NCBI GenBank assembly: GCA_963971305.1
Contig: OZ020316.1
Coordinates: 17,254,745-17,318,744, forward strand
Reading direction: 5' to 3'
Source: Arcuatula senhousia
Lineage: Eukaryota > Mollusca > Bivalvia > Mytilida > Mytilidae
DNA: 64,000 bases
The translations under genes were made by a program, and so were the position numbers. Position 1 is the stretch's first letter. The number at the start of each line of letters is the position of its first letter. Positions 10,855 to 21,384 of this stretch are shown in pieces. The notes under the pieces are model-generated. The model had not been told where the DNA came from and searched no databases. It saw nothing but the letters and a program-made list of their open reading frames with translations.

Positions 10855-11299
10855 CTAATTATTCAAAAACTTGTCCATACATCTTTCCATTTTATCAGCC
10901 AATCTTTTGTTGTTTTCCAATTGTCCAGTATTTGCAAGATATGCTTCCCGTGCCAACTCACTGGTCGATTTTCTTTTTCTCTGACCTCCACTTATCTCTC
11001 TCTCCTCCCTTCTCTCCAAAGCTTCTGTCTCGCCTCTTCCCATTCCTCTCTCCTAAATCTCCGCCTATCTCTCTCTCACCCTTTCTTCTCCCTATGACAT
11101 ATCTCTGGCCTCCGCCCATCTCTATCTCTCCTACATCTCTCAAGTCTCCGTCTATCTCTATTTCCACCTCACTTTTTTCTTTTATACCCATCCCGGCTCC
11201 ACCAACTTTTACTCTTGTCATCTGATCTGCTTCTATAGCTCCTCCGCTTGGGACCTCTTCTTTTCCTCTAGAGGCGTCTTGAATTTGATGCATGACCTG
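10855..11299 (-). CDS. Exon-like purine-rich ORF, function unknown
   Basis: On the minus strand an acceptor-like GGTATTTTTCAG at 11300-11311 leads into an open frame starting VMHQIQDASRGKEEVPSGG. A Glu/Arg/Gly-rich purine stretch follows (11220-10970). After a change of frame it ends as KRKSTSELAREAYLANTG and LADKMERCMDKFLNN with a stop at about 10855. The last 45 residues look like an amphipathic coiled coil such as ends many Myb/SANT-like transposon proteins; that is only a resemblance. The CT/GA-rich tract may have expanded and broken the frame. It could instead be simple low-complexity DNA. Confidence 0.3.
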
Positions 11300-11311
11300 A
11301 AAAATACCCAA

Positions 11312-11660
11312 AGTTTTATTGTGTTATTCTTCAACCAAATATACTCTGAATAATATCAATGTATTATCTATTTCTTAATATTATTCAGGTGGGGGAGGGG
11401 GAGTATTTTTTATATTTTTATATTCATTATTTATTTTTTTAAGATACTGTCATGACTGTCATAGTTCTGATGAATTTTATGGGCATGAATTGGGAATAGA
11501 TTTCAGAAGCGTTAATTTTCGTGGTTTTAACAAATTTAATAAAGGATTATTCAGCTCCTGTGTTATCCAGCGTGTCAAAATTCTTAATCTGCTCGTTAAA
11601 AGTAGACAAGCATCAGACCTGAAACACATCCCACCATATACTTGCTAGGACGGACGGGGC
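11312..11660. other. No gene recognised
   Basis: AT-rich spacer with a short G-run near 11390 and nothing else I can identify. Confidence 0.45.
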
Positions 11661-12118
11661 AAATCCTTTTATTATATGCCCCATACTTTTGTAGACGGGG
11701 GCATAACAATCCATGTTTTGTCTTAAAATGTTCGATTATCAGGAAGTAGATATCTGACAGACCTAATTTCGATACTCACAATAAAGGACCTCATACTGCA
11801 TGAAGCCATATAAGAAATTTAAAGTCACTGTGATTTTTAGTTACTAAGAAAAATGTTTCGAAAATTTTCAACAATTGACCATTAATGTCGGAATTTGACT
11901 TAGTCGCGATCGGTAAACAGCAGAAAGAAGATAACTGACAGACCTAATTTCAATACACGCGATAAAAGGCATCATACTTAATTTGTTTACAAAGCCATTG
12001 TGATTTTTAGTTACATAGAAAACTGTTACGAAAATTGTGATGCGGACGGACGGACGGACGGAACGACGGACAGAGGTAAACCAGTATACCCCGTCTTCTT
12101 CAAAGCGGGGGTATAATA
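11661..12118. mobile_element. H2-like element with hairpins at both ends
   Basis: The left hairpin is TATGCCCC...GGGGGCATA (11673-11706). Two core units follow (AGTAGATATCTGACAGACC near 11745 and GAAGATAACTGACAGACC near 11927, about 182 bp apart). Then come (GGAC)n at 12045-12065 and the right hairpin TATACCCCG...GCGGGGGTATA (12086-12116). No protein. A further eroded piece with GCACGGACGGAC lies at 12119-12225. Confidence 0.7.
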
Positions 12119-12260
12119 ACGTTAACTACAGCCTGCATACCAAATATCGAAAACGAATGACGAGTAGTAGATAAATAATATGTAACGAAAAGTTGACTGA
12201 CGCACGGACGGACTTCTCCCACTCCACGTTGCGGCAGTGTATTAGTTACATGGAAAATTT

Positions 12261-13113
12261 GAATCCAGGGTGACCCAGAATCCTGATAGAGGAAAATTGG
12301 AATTCTGATTTAAACCAGTCCAAATCAGATACCCAATTTATCCTAGGAGAAATTGAGATATCCTGATTTGCCCTTCTGGATTCTGGATCATCTTAACTTT
12401 TCAAAGGATCCAGAATCACACTTGATATTTGTGCGTCCCGTGCGGGGCCCGAGTGGCGAATAGGCCCGCAGCAGAGCCTAGCTTGTCGTAAGAGGCGACT
12501 AAGGGTCTTGGGATTCTGATGTCGGGTCAGTGTGTACCCTAGGTGGCTGAATAGGGCGGCCATCGTCCGCGGGGGTTGTCAGGTCTATAATACGGAAACC
12601 CTGACCGCCGACCATAGTGGGCCAACGTGTTTGGAGAGTGCCACGCTTCATGCACGTAAAAGACCCCTTTGTGGACCGCCAAGTAGTGCACCACATAGGC
12701 TAAATTTTCCGCCCCTACCCACCTCTCCCCTTTTTCCCTGTGGTTCTTCAAAATTTACCGGTCCTTTGTGTCCCACCCCATCCCCATATTTCATTTATCA
12801 TCATCATCTCATGTTCATTTTATCATCCTTTTCATGTTCATCGCCTGTAAATAACCTATATAGCGTTGCACGGGCGTAAAACACCAACTCACTCACTCAC
12901 TCACCCAGATATTTGTGCTGGTAGGATTCTGGGTCCACCTGATATTTTAAATGCACTTTATTTTCATTTTATTTTATTCAATTGTGTAACCATATTAAAC
13001 TAATAATTCAGGGGGATCCAGAATCTTCTAGATCAAATCTGGATAGCTCAATTTGTCAAAGGAGAAATTGGAATTCTAACAAGTCCTAGGAAGATTCCGG
13101 ATCGCCCTGGATT
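12261..13113. mobile_element. Inverted-repeat element (MITE-like) hosting a SINE
   Basis: Left AATCCAGGGTGACCCAGAATC and right, in reverse complement, AATCCAGGGCGATCCGGAATC form ~21-bp TIRs. Further inverted pieces occur inside (GGAATTCTGATT / ATTCTAAC and GATCCAGAATC). A SINE-A copy sits within. The start of the tandem duplication at 13065 falls about 50 bp inside the right end. No TSD is assigned. Confidence 0.55.
12435..12907 (+). mobile_element. SINE-A, full length with 11-bp TSD
   Basis: The head GTCCCGTGCGGGGCCC is followed by TGGCGAATAGG, which fits the Pol III box A pattern. The conserved body and a (CACT)n tail follow. GATATTTGTGC flanks the copy at 12424-12434 and 12908-12918. The TSD and tail mark target-primed retroposition. 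I do not see a convincing box B. Confidence 0.85.
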
Positions 13114-13585
13114 GCAATATGCCCTGTAACATATTTATTTAGAATCAAATAAAGAGTTTTTTCTGATAAATGTAAACCGAAAAAAATAACAATTAATGAA
13201 TAAACAATAACAATACATGAGTCTAAATTGAATGTATGAAATCTTCTTTGAATGAAGATCTTACATGTAAAGCTTAAATCTAAACTAGGCTAATAGTGAT
13301 GAATAACACGGTCAGGTGATTGTGGCCTCTATTTGAGGAGTTTTAAGTTTTTAATTGATTTTCAAATATTGTTTCTCCTATAATATCATTTTTTTAAATA
13401 AGAAAACATGTTCTTGCTAAGAAATGACCACACATTTTTTCGTCCGTTTCACAGTGTGTGCAACATTTTTAAATGGTGTTTTTTTCTTTGAAGATACAAA
13501 AATCTATAACAGAACAAGCCGTATAATTATCACCCATACATATAAATTTTAAACAGAAATTTACATGTATGAAAAAAACAAGGGG

Positions 13586-13998
13586 TTGCACTTAGTCGTG
13601 CAAAGAATACCCCACTCGGCCACTCCGAAAACAGAAAGTAAATGCACGAGTGACCTGGAAAGGGGAGACACGATACAACTCATCATGCTAAAGCTGTGTA
13701 CCACATTTGAAATCAATCCGTTTTGTAGAAGCCGAGAAATCTGTTACGAAACATTGTCTATTTTTGACCCTTAAAACAGTCTAAGTCGGCTCAGAAAACA
13801 GGAAATGGATGCACGACTGACCTGGAAAGGGGAGGCACGATACTACTCATCATGATAAAGCTGTATACCAAATTTGAAATCAATCCCTTCAGTAGAAGCT
13901 GAGAAATCTGTTACGAAAGTTTGTTACGGACGGACAGACGGACGAACGGACAAGGTGATTGCAATATAGCCCCCTCTCTTATGAGTGGAGGTATAATT
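13586..13998 (+). mobile_element. H3 element, two core repeats
   Basis: The left hairpin is TTGCAC-TTAGTC-GTGCAA (13587-13604). Two core units of about 165 bp (GACCTGGAAAGGGGAG...AAGCTGTGTACC) follow, then GGACGGACAGACGGACG and a right hairpin-like end, CCCCCTCTCTTATGAGTGGAGG. There is no coding sequence; the peptide readable at 13565 is a repeat artefact. Confidence 0.75.
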
Positions 13999-14390
13999 AC
14001 CTGTGCTAATATATTTTTATAGCTATTGTTGGTATACATGTATAATTCGATTCCGATAATTTATAAGTAGAAATCCTCAAATAATGTTCCTGAAATACTT
14101 GTAATTAATCGGTGACAAAATAAATTTTTAAATATAAATTGCAACAGTTTGAAGAAAAAAATAAAAGATGGGTAAAAAAGTTATTTATTTGAAGTCGTCA
14201 TTAATGCTTTGCTTCTTTATTTGTTTTATTTTGTTTTAATTTTTTTTGCGGGGGGGGGGCGAGAGGATATAAAGTTATATAATAAAATAAAATTAATCAA
14301 ACAAAAACAAGAAATGAGATATGAATTAGAGAAAAATATGAAGAAATTATTATTCAGTAACATAAAGATCCTGTTTAAAATGTTTCTGCT

Positions 14391-14671
14391 AAGGAGACGA
14401 CCATTTGATTCTGATGGTGAGGCTGGCAATTTTGGACGAGACAGATTTTTTTTTTTCAAAATGTTGCGGGCCAGAATATTTATTTTAAGCTGCTACGCGG
14501 CAAGAATATTTATTTTCTGCATGCAATAGCTTAATTGAGCAAGGACCTTGGGACGGATTTTTTATTTTCTTGCAAACAGAGGCTAGATTATTTATTTCTA
14601 ACTTTTTCCAAGACAAAATATTTATTTACAAAAACTGCCAGCCCCCTCATAACATCAAATGGTCGTCCCCT
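14391..14671. mobile_element. 281-bp TIR element (copy 1)
   Basis: Ends AAGGAGACGACCATTTGAT and, inverted, AGGGGACGACCATTTGAT. The subterminal GGCTGGCA / CTGCCAGCC is also inverted. The body is rich in AATATTTATTTT. An identical copy lies at 18049 and a diverged one at 38965. No protein is encoded, so it is a MITE. Confidence 0.75.
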
Positions 14672-14778
14672 AATAGTTGACGATACAATAGTAAGGGCTT
14701 CGGTAGTTTTTCAACTGAAACAAAGTATTTTTAGAGTATACCTCTCCGTTAAGAAGGATGTGTTCCAGGTTGGCTGCT

Positions 14779-15048
14779 TTATCTGCTATCCAAGATCTGA
14801 ATTTCTTTAATGAGTGTTTTCAGCTCGTCATTGTTGGACCCGTCACGGTTAACTTGTTTAAGTTGATCACCCATACTTCTTTTCAATTTCTTAAATTCTG
14901 TCTCCTGGTACATTCTTGCCGCTTGTATTGGTAAGGACTGATGTGACTGCTTTGCTTCACCAATGACAGCTGTCCAGTTGCCTCTGCTATTTGAATATGC
15001 TCTTAAAATCAAAATTTGCTCTCTTTCGCTTACTTCAACATGAATTTT
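14779..15048 (-). CDS. Open exon-like ORF, unknown function (copy 1)
   Basis: From just beside the H1 element the minus strand is open for about 89 codons to TAA at 14779-14781. It reads IHVEVSEREQILILRAYSNS, then RGNWTAVIGEAK, YQETEFKKLKRSMGDQ and LKTLIKEIQILDSR. Composition is protein-like (helical, charged, few low-complexity runs). The copy at 19603 in the second duplication unit encodes the same protein. The H1 insertion at 15049 removes whatever lay upstream. I do not recognise the family. It could be the last exon of a gene or a transposon ORF. Confidence 0.4.
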   Translation of the reverse strand, partial: KIHVEVSEREQILILRAYSNSRGNWTAVIGEAKQSHQSLPIQAARMYQETEFKKLKRSMGDQLKQVNRDGSNNDELKTLIKEIQILDSR

Positions 15049-16521
15049 TTAGCTCACCTGACCCGAAGGGTCATGTGAGCTATTGTCATCGTTAGGCGTC
15101 CGTCGTCCGTCGTTAACTTTTCTTCAAAGATCTTCTTCTCTGAAACCACTGATGGGATTGCTTTGAAACTTTGTACACTTGATCTTTAGGATGTCCTCTA
15201 CCAAGTTTGTGAATTATATACAGGTCGACCAACCAACATGGCCGCCGTTGCTAAAAATAGAACAGGGGGGTCAGACCATTGTTTTTGGCTTATTACTCGA
15301 AAAGTATAAGAGATAGAAAAAATCCCAAGCAACTATCCATGTTCAGCATCAAAAACTCTACAAATCTCTTCATTGAGTCGAAGTTGTAAAACGACTCCTT
15401 ATAGGAGTTATTGCCCTTAAATCATCAAAATTGACCATTTTAGCAGTTTTTGGACTATATCTTGAAAACCATTAGAGCTAGAGGAAAAGTTAGTATTGCA
15501 AAATTGTTAGTCTCATTGAGATCTACAATAATCATTTCAGGGTCAAAATTGTCAGATCAGCCGTTTAAGAGTTATTCCCCTTTAACTGTTTTTTTCCATT
15601 AATTTTAACTGATTTTCAAAAATCTTCTTCTGTAAAACCACTGAAGGGATTGCATAGATACTTGGTTTACTTGATCTTTATGATGTCCTCTAACAAGTTT
15701 GTGAATTTTATACACGTCGACCAACCAACATGGCCGCCGTTGCTAAAATTAGAACAAGGGGGTCAGACCATTGTTTTTGGCTTATAACTCGAAAAGTATC
15801 AGAGATAGAGAAAAACCGAAGCAACCTTCCATGTTCAGCATCAAAAGCTCTATAAAAGTCTCCATTGAGTCGAAGTTGTAAAAAGACTCCTTATAGGAGT
15901 TATTGCCCTTTAATCATCAAAATTGACCATTTTAGCAGTTTTATGACTATATCTTAAAAACCATTAGAGCTAGAGGAAAATGTAGCATTGCAGAATTGTT
16001 CAGCTCATGGAGATCTTCAAAAATTATTTCAGGGTCAAAATTGTCAGATCAGGCGTTTAAGAGTTATTCCCCTTTAACTGTTTTTCATTAATATTAACTC
16101 AAATTAAAAAATCTTCTTCTCTGAAACCACTGAAAGAATTTCATTGATACTTGGTATACTTGATCTTTAGGATGTCCTCTACCAAGTTTGTGTATTATAT
16201 ACACGTCGATCAACCAACATGGCCGCCGTTGCTAAAAATAGGACAGGGTTGTCAGACCATTGTTTTTTGCTTATAACTCCAAAAGTAAAAGAGATAGAGA
16301 AAAACCGAAACAACTTTTCTTATTCAGCATCAAAAGGTCCTTGTAGGAGTTATTGCCCTTGAACTGTTTTTTCTATTAATTTAAACTGATTTTCATAAAA
16401 TTTTCTCTGAAACCACTGAAGGGATTTTGTGCAACTTTGTATACTTGAAAGTTTGTGAAATTTATTCAAACCTTGGCATAAGAGATCAGGTGAGCGATTC
16501 AGGCTCCTGGGAGCCTCTAGT
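15049..16521 (+). mobile_element. H1 element in duplication unit 1
   Basis: The left hairpin has arms GACCC-GAA-GGGTC inside AGCTCAC/GTGAGCT, followed by GTCCGTCGTCCGTCG. Three core units of about 470-490 bp each contain CAACATGGCCGCCGTTGC (near 15234, 15727 and 16216). The right end is GGTGAGCGATTCAGG with AGGCTCC-TG-GGAGCCT. Confidence 0.8.
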
Positions 16522-17087
16522 TTAACTAGCCATTAAGAAAAACCAACAGAATAGCGCGCGAAATTGGAATTCTAACGAGTCCTAGGAAGATTCCGGATCG
16601 CCCTGGATTGCAATATGCCCTGTAACATATTTATTTAGAATCAAATAAAGAGTTTTTTCTGATAAGTGTAAACCGAAAAAAAATAACAATTAATGAATAA
16701 ACAATAACAATACATGAGTCTAAATTGAATGTATGAAAATTTCTTTGAATGAAGATCTTACATGTAAAGCTTAAATCTAAACTAGGCTAATAGTGATGAA
16801 TAAAACGGTCAGGTGATTGTGGCCTCTATTTGAGGAGTTTTAAGTTTTTAATTGATTTTCAAATATTGTTTCTCCTATAATATCATTTTTTTAAATAAGA
16901 AAACATTATCTTGCTAAGAAATGACCACACATTTTTTCGTCCGTTTCACAGTGTGTGCAACATTTTTAAATGGTGTTTTTTTCTTTAAAGATACAAAAAT
17001 CTATAACAGAACAAGCCGTATAATTATCACCCATACATATAAATTTTAAACAGAAATTTACATGTATGAAAAAAAACAAGGGGTTGC

Positions 17088-17658
17088 ACTTAGTCGTGCA
17101 AAGAATACCCCACTCGGCCACTCCGAAAACAGAAAGTAAATGCACGAGTGACCTGGAAAGGGGAGGCACGATACAACTCATCATGCTAAAGCTGTATACC
17201 ACATTTGAAATCAATCCGTTTTGCAGAAGCCGAGAAATCTGTTACGAAACATTGTCTATTTTTGACCCTTAAAACAGTCTAAGTCGGCTCAGAAAACAGG
17301 AAATGGATGCACGACTGACCTGGAAAGGAAAGGCACGATACAACTCATCATGATAAAGCTGTATACCACATTTGAAATCAATCCCTTCAGTAGAAGCTGA
17401 GAAATCTTTTACGAAAAATTGTCTACTTTTGACCCTTAAAAGTCGGCTCAGAAAACAGGAAGTGGATGCACGACTGACCTGGAAAGGGGAGGCACGATAC
17501 TACTCATCATGATAAAGCTGTATACCAAATTTGAAATCAATCCCTTCAGTAGAAGCTGAGAAATCTGTTACGAAAGTTTGTTACGGACGGACAGACGGAC
17601 GAACGGACAAGGTGATTGCAATATAGCCCCCTCTCTTATGAGTGGAGGTATAATTACC
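17088..17658 (+). mobile_element. H3 element, three core repeats
   Basis: Same element as at 13586 but with three GACCTGGAAAGG core units (near 17150, 17318 and 17478) instead of two. The middle unit carries private changes (GGAAAGGAAAGGCACG), so the copy-number change is visible within the duplication. Confidence 0.75.
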
Positions 17659-18048
17659 TGTGCTAATATATTTTTATAGCTATTGTTGGTATACATGTAT
17701 AATTCGATTCCGATAATTTATAAGTAGAAATCCTCAAATAATGTTCCTGAAATACTTGTAATTAATCGGTGACAAAATAAATTTTTAAATATAAATTGCA
17801 ACAGTTTGAAGAAAAAAATAAAAGATGGGTAAAAAGGTTATTTATTTGAAGTCGTCATTAATGCTTTGCTTCTTTATTTGTTTTATTTTGTTTTATTTTT
17901 TTTTGCGGGGGGGGGGGCGAGAGGATATAAAGTTATATAATAAAATAAAATTAATCAAACAAAAACAAGAAATGAGATATGAATTAGAGAAAAATATGAA
18001 GAAATTATTATTCAGTAACATAAAGATCCTGTTTAAAATGTTTCTGCT

Positions 18049-18329
18049 AAGGAGACGACCATTTGATTCTGATGGTGAGGCTGGCAATTTTGGACGAGAC
18101 AGATTTTTTTTTTTCAAAATGTTGCGGGCCAGAATATTTATTTTAAGCTGCTACGCGGCAAGAATATTTATTTTCTGCATGCAATAGCTTAATTGAGCAA
18201 GGACCTTGGGACGGATTTTTTATTTTCTTGCAAACAGAGGCTAGATTATTTATTTCTAACTTTTTCCAAGACAAAATATTTATTTACAAAAACTGCCAGC
18301 CCCCTCATAACATCAAATGGTCGTCCCCT
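18049..18329. mobile_element. 281-bp TIR element (copy 2)
   Basis: Identical in ends and body to the copy at 14391, as expected from the tandem duplication. Confidence 0.75.
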
Positions 18330-18385
18330 AATAGTTGACGATACAATAGTAAGGGCTTCGGTAGTTTTTCAACTGAAACAAAGTA

Positions 18386-19549
18386 TACTAGGCAAAAAAA
18401 GAAACGTTACACTTATATTTTATTTGATAAATTTTCTATTACAAACGAAAAGTTGAAACGTCCATTGCGTAAACGTAAGTTTGGTCATACTGAAAAGACG
18501 AAAATCCAGTATACCTAATTTTAAATCAAATTTAACATTTCTTTAAGGTTTTACCTAGATATTGTAGAAAATCAAGTTTGCAAAGCATTATCGTTCCTGA
18601 CTAACGATTCATTGTGAATATCTGACAACATTTCGATGAATATAAAGTTGAATTCGGTATTAAGGGATATTTAACCACCTGTAAAACTACAGGGATGGGA
18701 TATTTGCAACGGTTTCCGGTGGGTTTTGGTTATTTCTAAAAACGATGTTTAGTAAAATAAAAAATGATAAAATGTTGAGAATTACAAAATTTCTGATAAA
18801 TATTGATTCTTTGGTTAAAAAAGGGCGTTTCTTACTTATCGTTGCCAATTTTATGAATGATTCAATTCATTCACGCCATACCGCGAAAGTAGCGTAATTT
18901 AGAGGACGTCTTTTTTAAACAATGACGTCAGCTTGGCGTGACCGCGTACGTACAGTATTTATGAATATTCGAGTGAAATTTGATCCATTTACACGAGTTA
19001 CTGTTTTTCACCGTTAACGAATTGATTACGAAGAAAAATAAAACGGCAACGTCTAATCTAAACTTGCGTTGGTTATGGTATTCTGCTACTTCCGGTCTCA
19101 CCGAATGTTGTACTGCTACATCTGACACGAGTCTCTGGTCTATGGATAGTTGTTCTAAAGTCTTTTAAATGATTTGTAACCTGTATTTCGGTCATTCCTG
19201 TAACCAACACAAAAGTAGAGATTTCCTTCTTATTTTGACGTTAACGTAAAGTGGCTGACTTACAATTTCTTAAGCTTTCAGTGCGACCTTTTGCTAACCG
19301 TGATGTTTATTACATTTAACGATCATAATCACTAGCTTAATTGAACTTTTGGCACGTAAAATTTTAAAAGTTCCAATTTTGGTCAAAAGTTAAAAATGAC
19401 GTAACGTCATTTTCAAATTTGCCTCCAATACGCAAATTTGACAGAAAAACCCGTTAGTTGCGTGATATTTACATAAAAAATTAAAACAAGAAATGTTTCT
19501 AAAAAATCTTAAAAGAAAACCAATGTAACGTTTCTTTTTTTGCCTAGTA
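18386..19549. mobile_element. 1,164-bp TIR element at a TA site, Tc1/mariner-type insertion
   Basis: The ends are perfect ~26-bp inverted repeats starting TACTAGGCAAAAAAAGAAAC. TA is duplicated at 18384-18385 and 19550-19551. Unit 1 of the duplication shows the empty site AAAGTATTTTTAGAG at about 14730, so insertion came after duplication (or is an allelic difference). There is no transposase ORF, so it depends on a partner in trans. The TA TSD suggests Tc1/mariner-like mobilisation; that is inference. Confidence 0.88.
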
Positions 19550-19602
19550 TATTTTTAGAGTATACCTCTCCGTTAAGAAGGATGTGTTCCAGGTTGGCTG
19601 CT

Positions 19603-19872
19603 TTATCTGCTATCCAAGATCTGAATTTCTTTAATGAGTGTTTTCAGCTCGTCATTGTTGGACCCGTCACGGTTAACTTGTTTAAGTTGATCACCCATAC
19701 TTCTTTTCAATTTCTTAAATTCTGTCTCCTGGTACATTCTTGCCGCTTGTATTGGTAAGGACTGATGTGACTGCTTTGCTTCACCAATGACAGCTGTCCA
19801 GTTGCCTCTGCTATTTGAATATGCTCTTAAAATCAAAATTTGCTCTCTTTCGCTTACTTCAACATGAATTTT
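19603..19872 (-). CDS. Open exon-like ORF, unknown function (copy 2)
   Basis: Encodes the same residues as the ORF at 14779, ending KTLIKEIQILDSR and a stop, and abutted upstream by the second H1 copy. No frame damage is seen in either copy. Confidence 0.4.
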   Translation of the reverse strand, partial: KIHVEVSEREQILILRAYSNSRGNWTAVIGEAKQSHQSLPIQAARMYQETEFKKLKRSMGDQLKQVNRDGSNNDELKTLIKEIQILDSR

Positions 19873-21345
19873 TTAGCTCACCTGACCCGAAGGGTCATGT
19901 GAGCTATTGTCATCGTTAGGCGTCCGTCGTCCGTCGTTAACTTTTCTTCAAAGATCTTCTTCTCTGAAACCACTGATGGGATTGCTTTGAAACTTTGTAC
20001 ACTTGATCTTTAGGATGTCCTCTACCAAGTTTGTGAATTATATACAGGTCGACCAACCAACATGGCCGCCGTTGCTAAAAATAGAACAGGGGGGTCAGAC
20101 CATTGTTTTTGGCTTATTACTCGAAAAGTATAAGAGATAGAAAAAATCCCAAGCAACTATCCATGTTCAGCATCAAAAACTCTACAAATCTCTTCATTGA
20201 GTCGAAGTTGTAAAACGACTCCTTATAGGAGTTATTGCCCTTAAATCATCAAAATTGACCATTTTAGCAGTTTTTGGACTATATCTTGAAAACCATTAGA
20301 GCTAGAGGAAAAGTTAGTATTGCAAAATTGTTAGTCTCATTGAGATCTACAATAATCATTTCAGGGTCAAAATTGTCAGATCAGCCGTTTAAGAGTTATT
20401 CCCCTTTAACTGTTTTTTTCCATTAATTTTAACTGATTTTCAAAAATCTTCTTCTCTAAAACCACTGAAGGGATTGCATAGATACTTGGTTTACTTGATC
20501 TTTATGATGTCCTCTAACAAGTTTGTGAATTTTATACACGTCGACCAACCAACATGGCCGCCGTTGCTAAAATTAGAACAAGGGGGTCAGACCATTGTTT
20601 TTGGCTTATAACTCGAAAAGTATCAGAGATAGAGAAAAACCGAAGCAACCTTCCATGTTCAGCATCAAAAGCTCTATAAAAGTCTCCATTGAGTCGAAGT
20701 TGTAAAACGACTCCTTATAGGAGTTATTGCCCTTTAATCATCAAAATTGACCATTTTAGCAGTTTTATGACTATATCTTAAAAACCATTAGAGCTAGAGG
20801 AAAATGTAGCATTGCAGAATTGTTCAGCTCATGGAGATCTTCAAAAATTATTTCAGGGTCAAAATTGTCAGATCAGGCGTTTAAGAGTTATTCCCCTTTA
20901 ACTGTTTTTCATTAATATTAACTCAAATTAAAAAATCTTCTTCTCTGAAACCACTGAAAGAATTTCATTGATACTTGGTATACTTGATCTTTAGGATGTC
21001 CTCTACCAAGTTTGTGTATTATATACACGTCGATCAACCAACATGGCCGCCGTTGCTAAAAATAGGACAGGGTTGTCAGACCATTGTTTTTTGCTTATAA
21101 CTCCAAAAGTAAAAGAGATAGAGAAAAACCGAAACAACTTTTCTTATTCAGCATCAAAAGGTCCTTGTAGGAGTTATTGCCCTTGAACTGTTTTTTCTAT
21201 TAATTTAAACTGATTTTCATAAAATTTTCTCTGAAACCACTGAAGGGATTTTGTGCAACTTTGTATACTTGAAAGTTTGTGAAATTTATTCAAACCTTGG
21301 CATAAGAGATCAGGTGAGCGATTCAGGCTCCTGGGAGCCTCTAGT
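19873..21345 (+). mobile_element. H1 element in duplication unit 2
   Basis: Near-identical copy of 15049-16521 with the same GACCC-GAA-GGGTC hairpin, three core units and AGGCTCC-TG-GGAGCCT end. Very few differences (for example CTTCTTCTCTAAAACC versus CTTCTTCTGTAAAACC). Confidence 0.8.
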
Positions 21346-21384
21346 TTAACTAGCCATTAAGAAAAACCAACAGAATAGCGCGCG

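Larger units (their letters stand above)
13065..16560 (+). repeat. Tandem duplication, unit 1
   Basis: This 3,496-bp unit is repeated almost perfectly from 16561, with sparse single-base differences (for example AACAAGTCC versus AACGAGTCC). It carries an H3 element, a 281-bp TIR element, an open minus-strand ORF and an H1 element. The junction GCGCGCG|AAATTGG shows at most 1 bp of microhomology. Confidence 0.9.
16561..21384 (+). repeat. Tandem duplication, unit 2 (with two gains)
   Basis: This unit repeats 13065-16560 at very high identity. It is about 1,328 bp longer, which is accounted for by a 1,164-bp TIR element plus its TA duplication at 18386 and one extra ~162-bp core repeat in the H3 element. 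Adjacent allelic copies misassembled in tandem would look the same. Confidence 0.88.

Noticed and set aside
12435..12500. tRNA gene at the SINE head
   Set aside because: A box A-like TGGCGAATAGG is present but no box B or cloverleaf can be drawn, so no tRNA is called.
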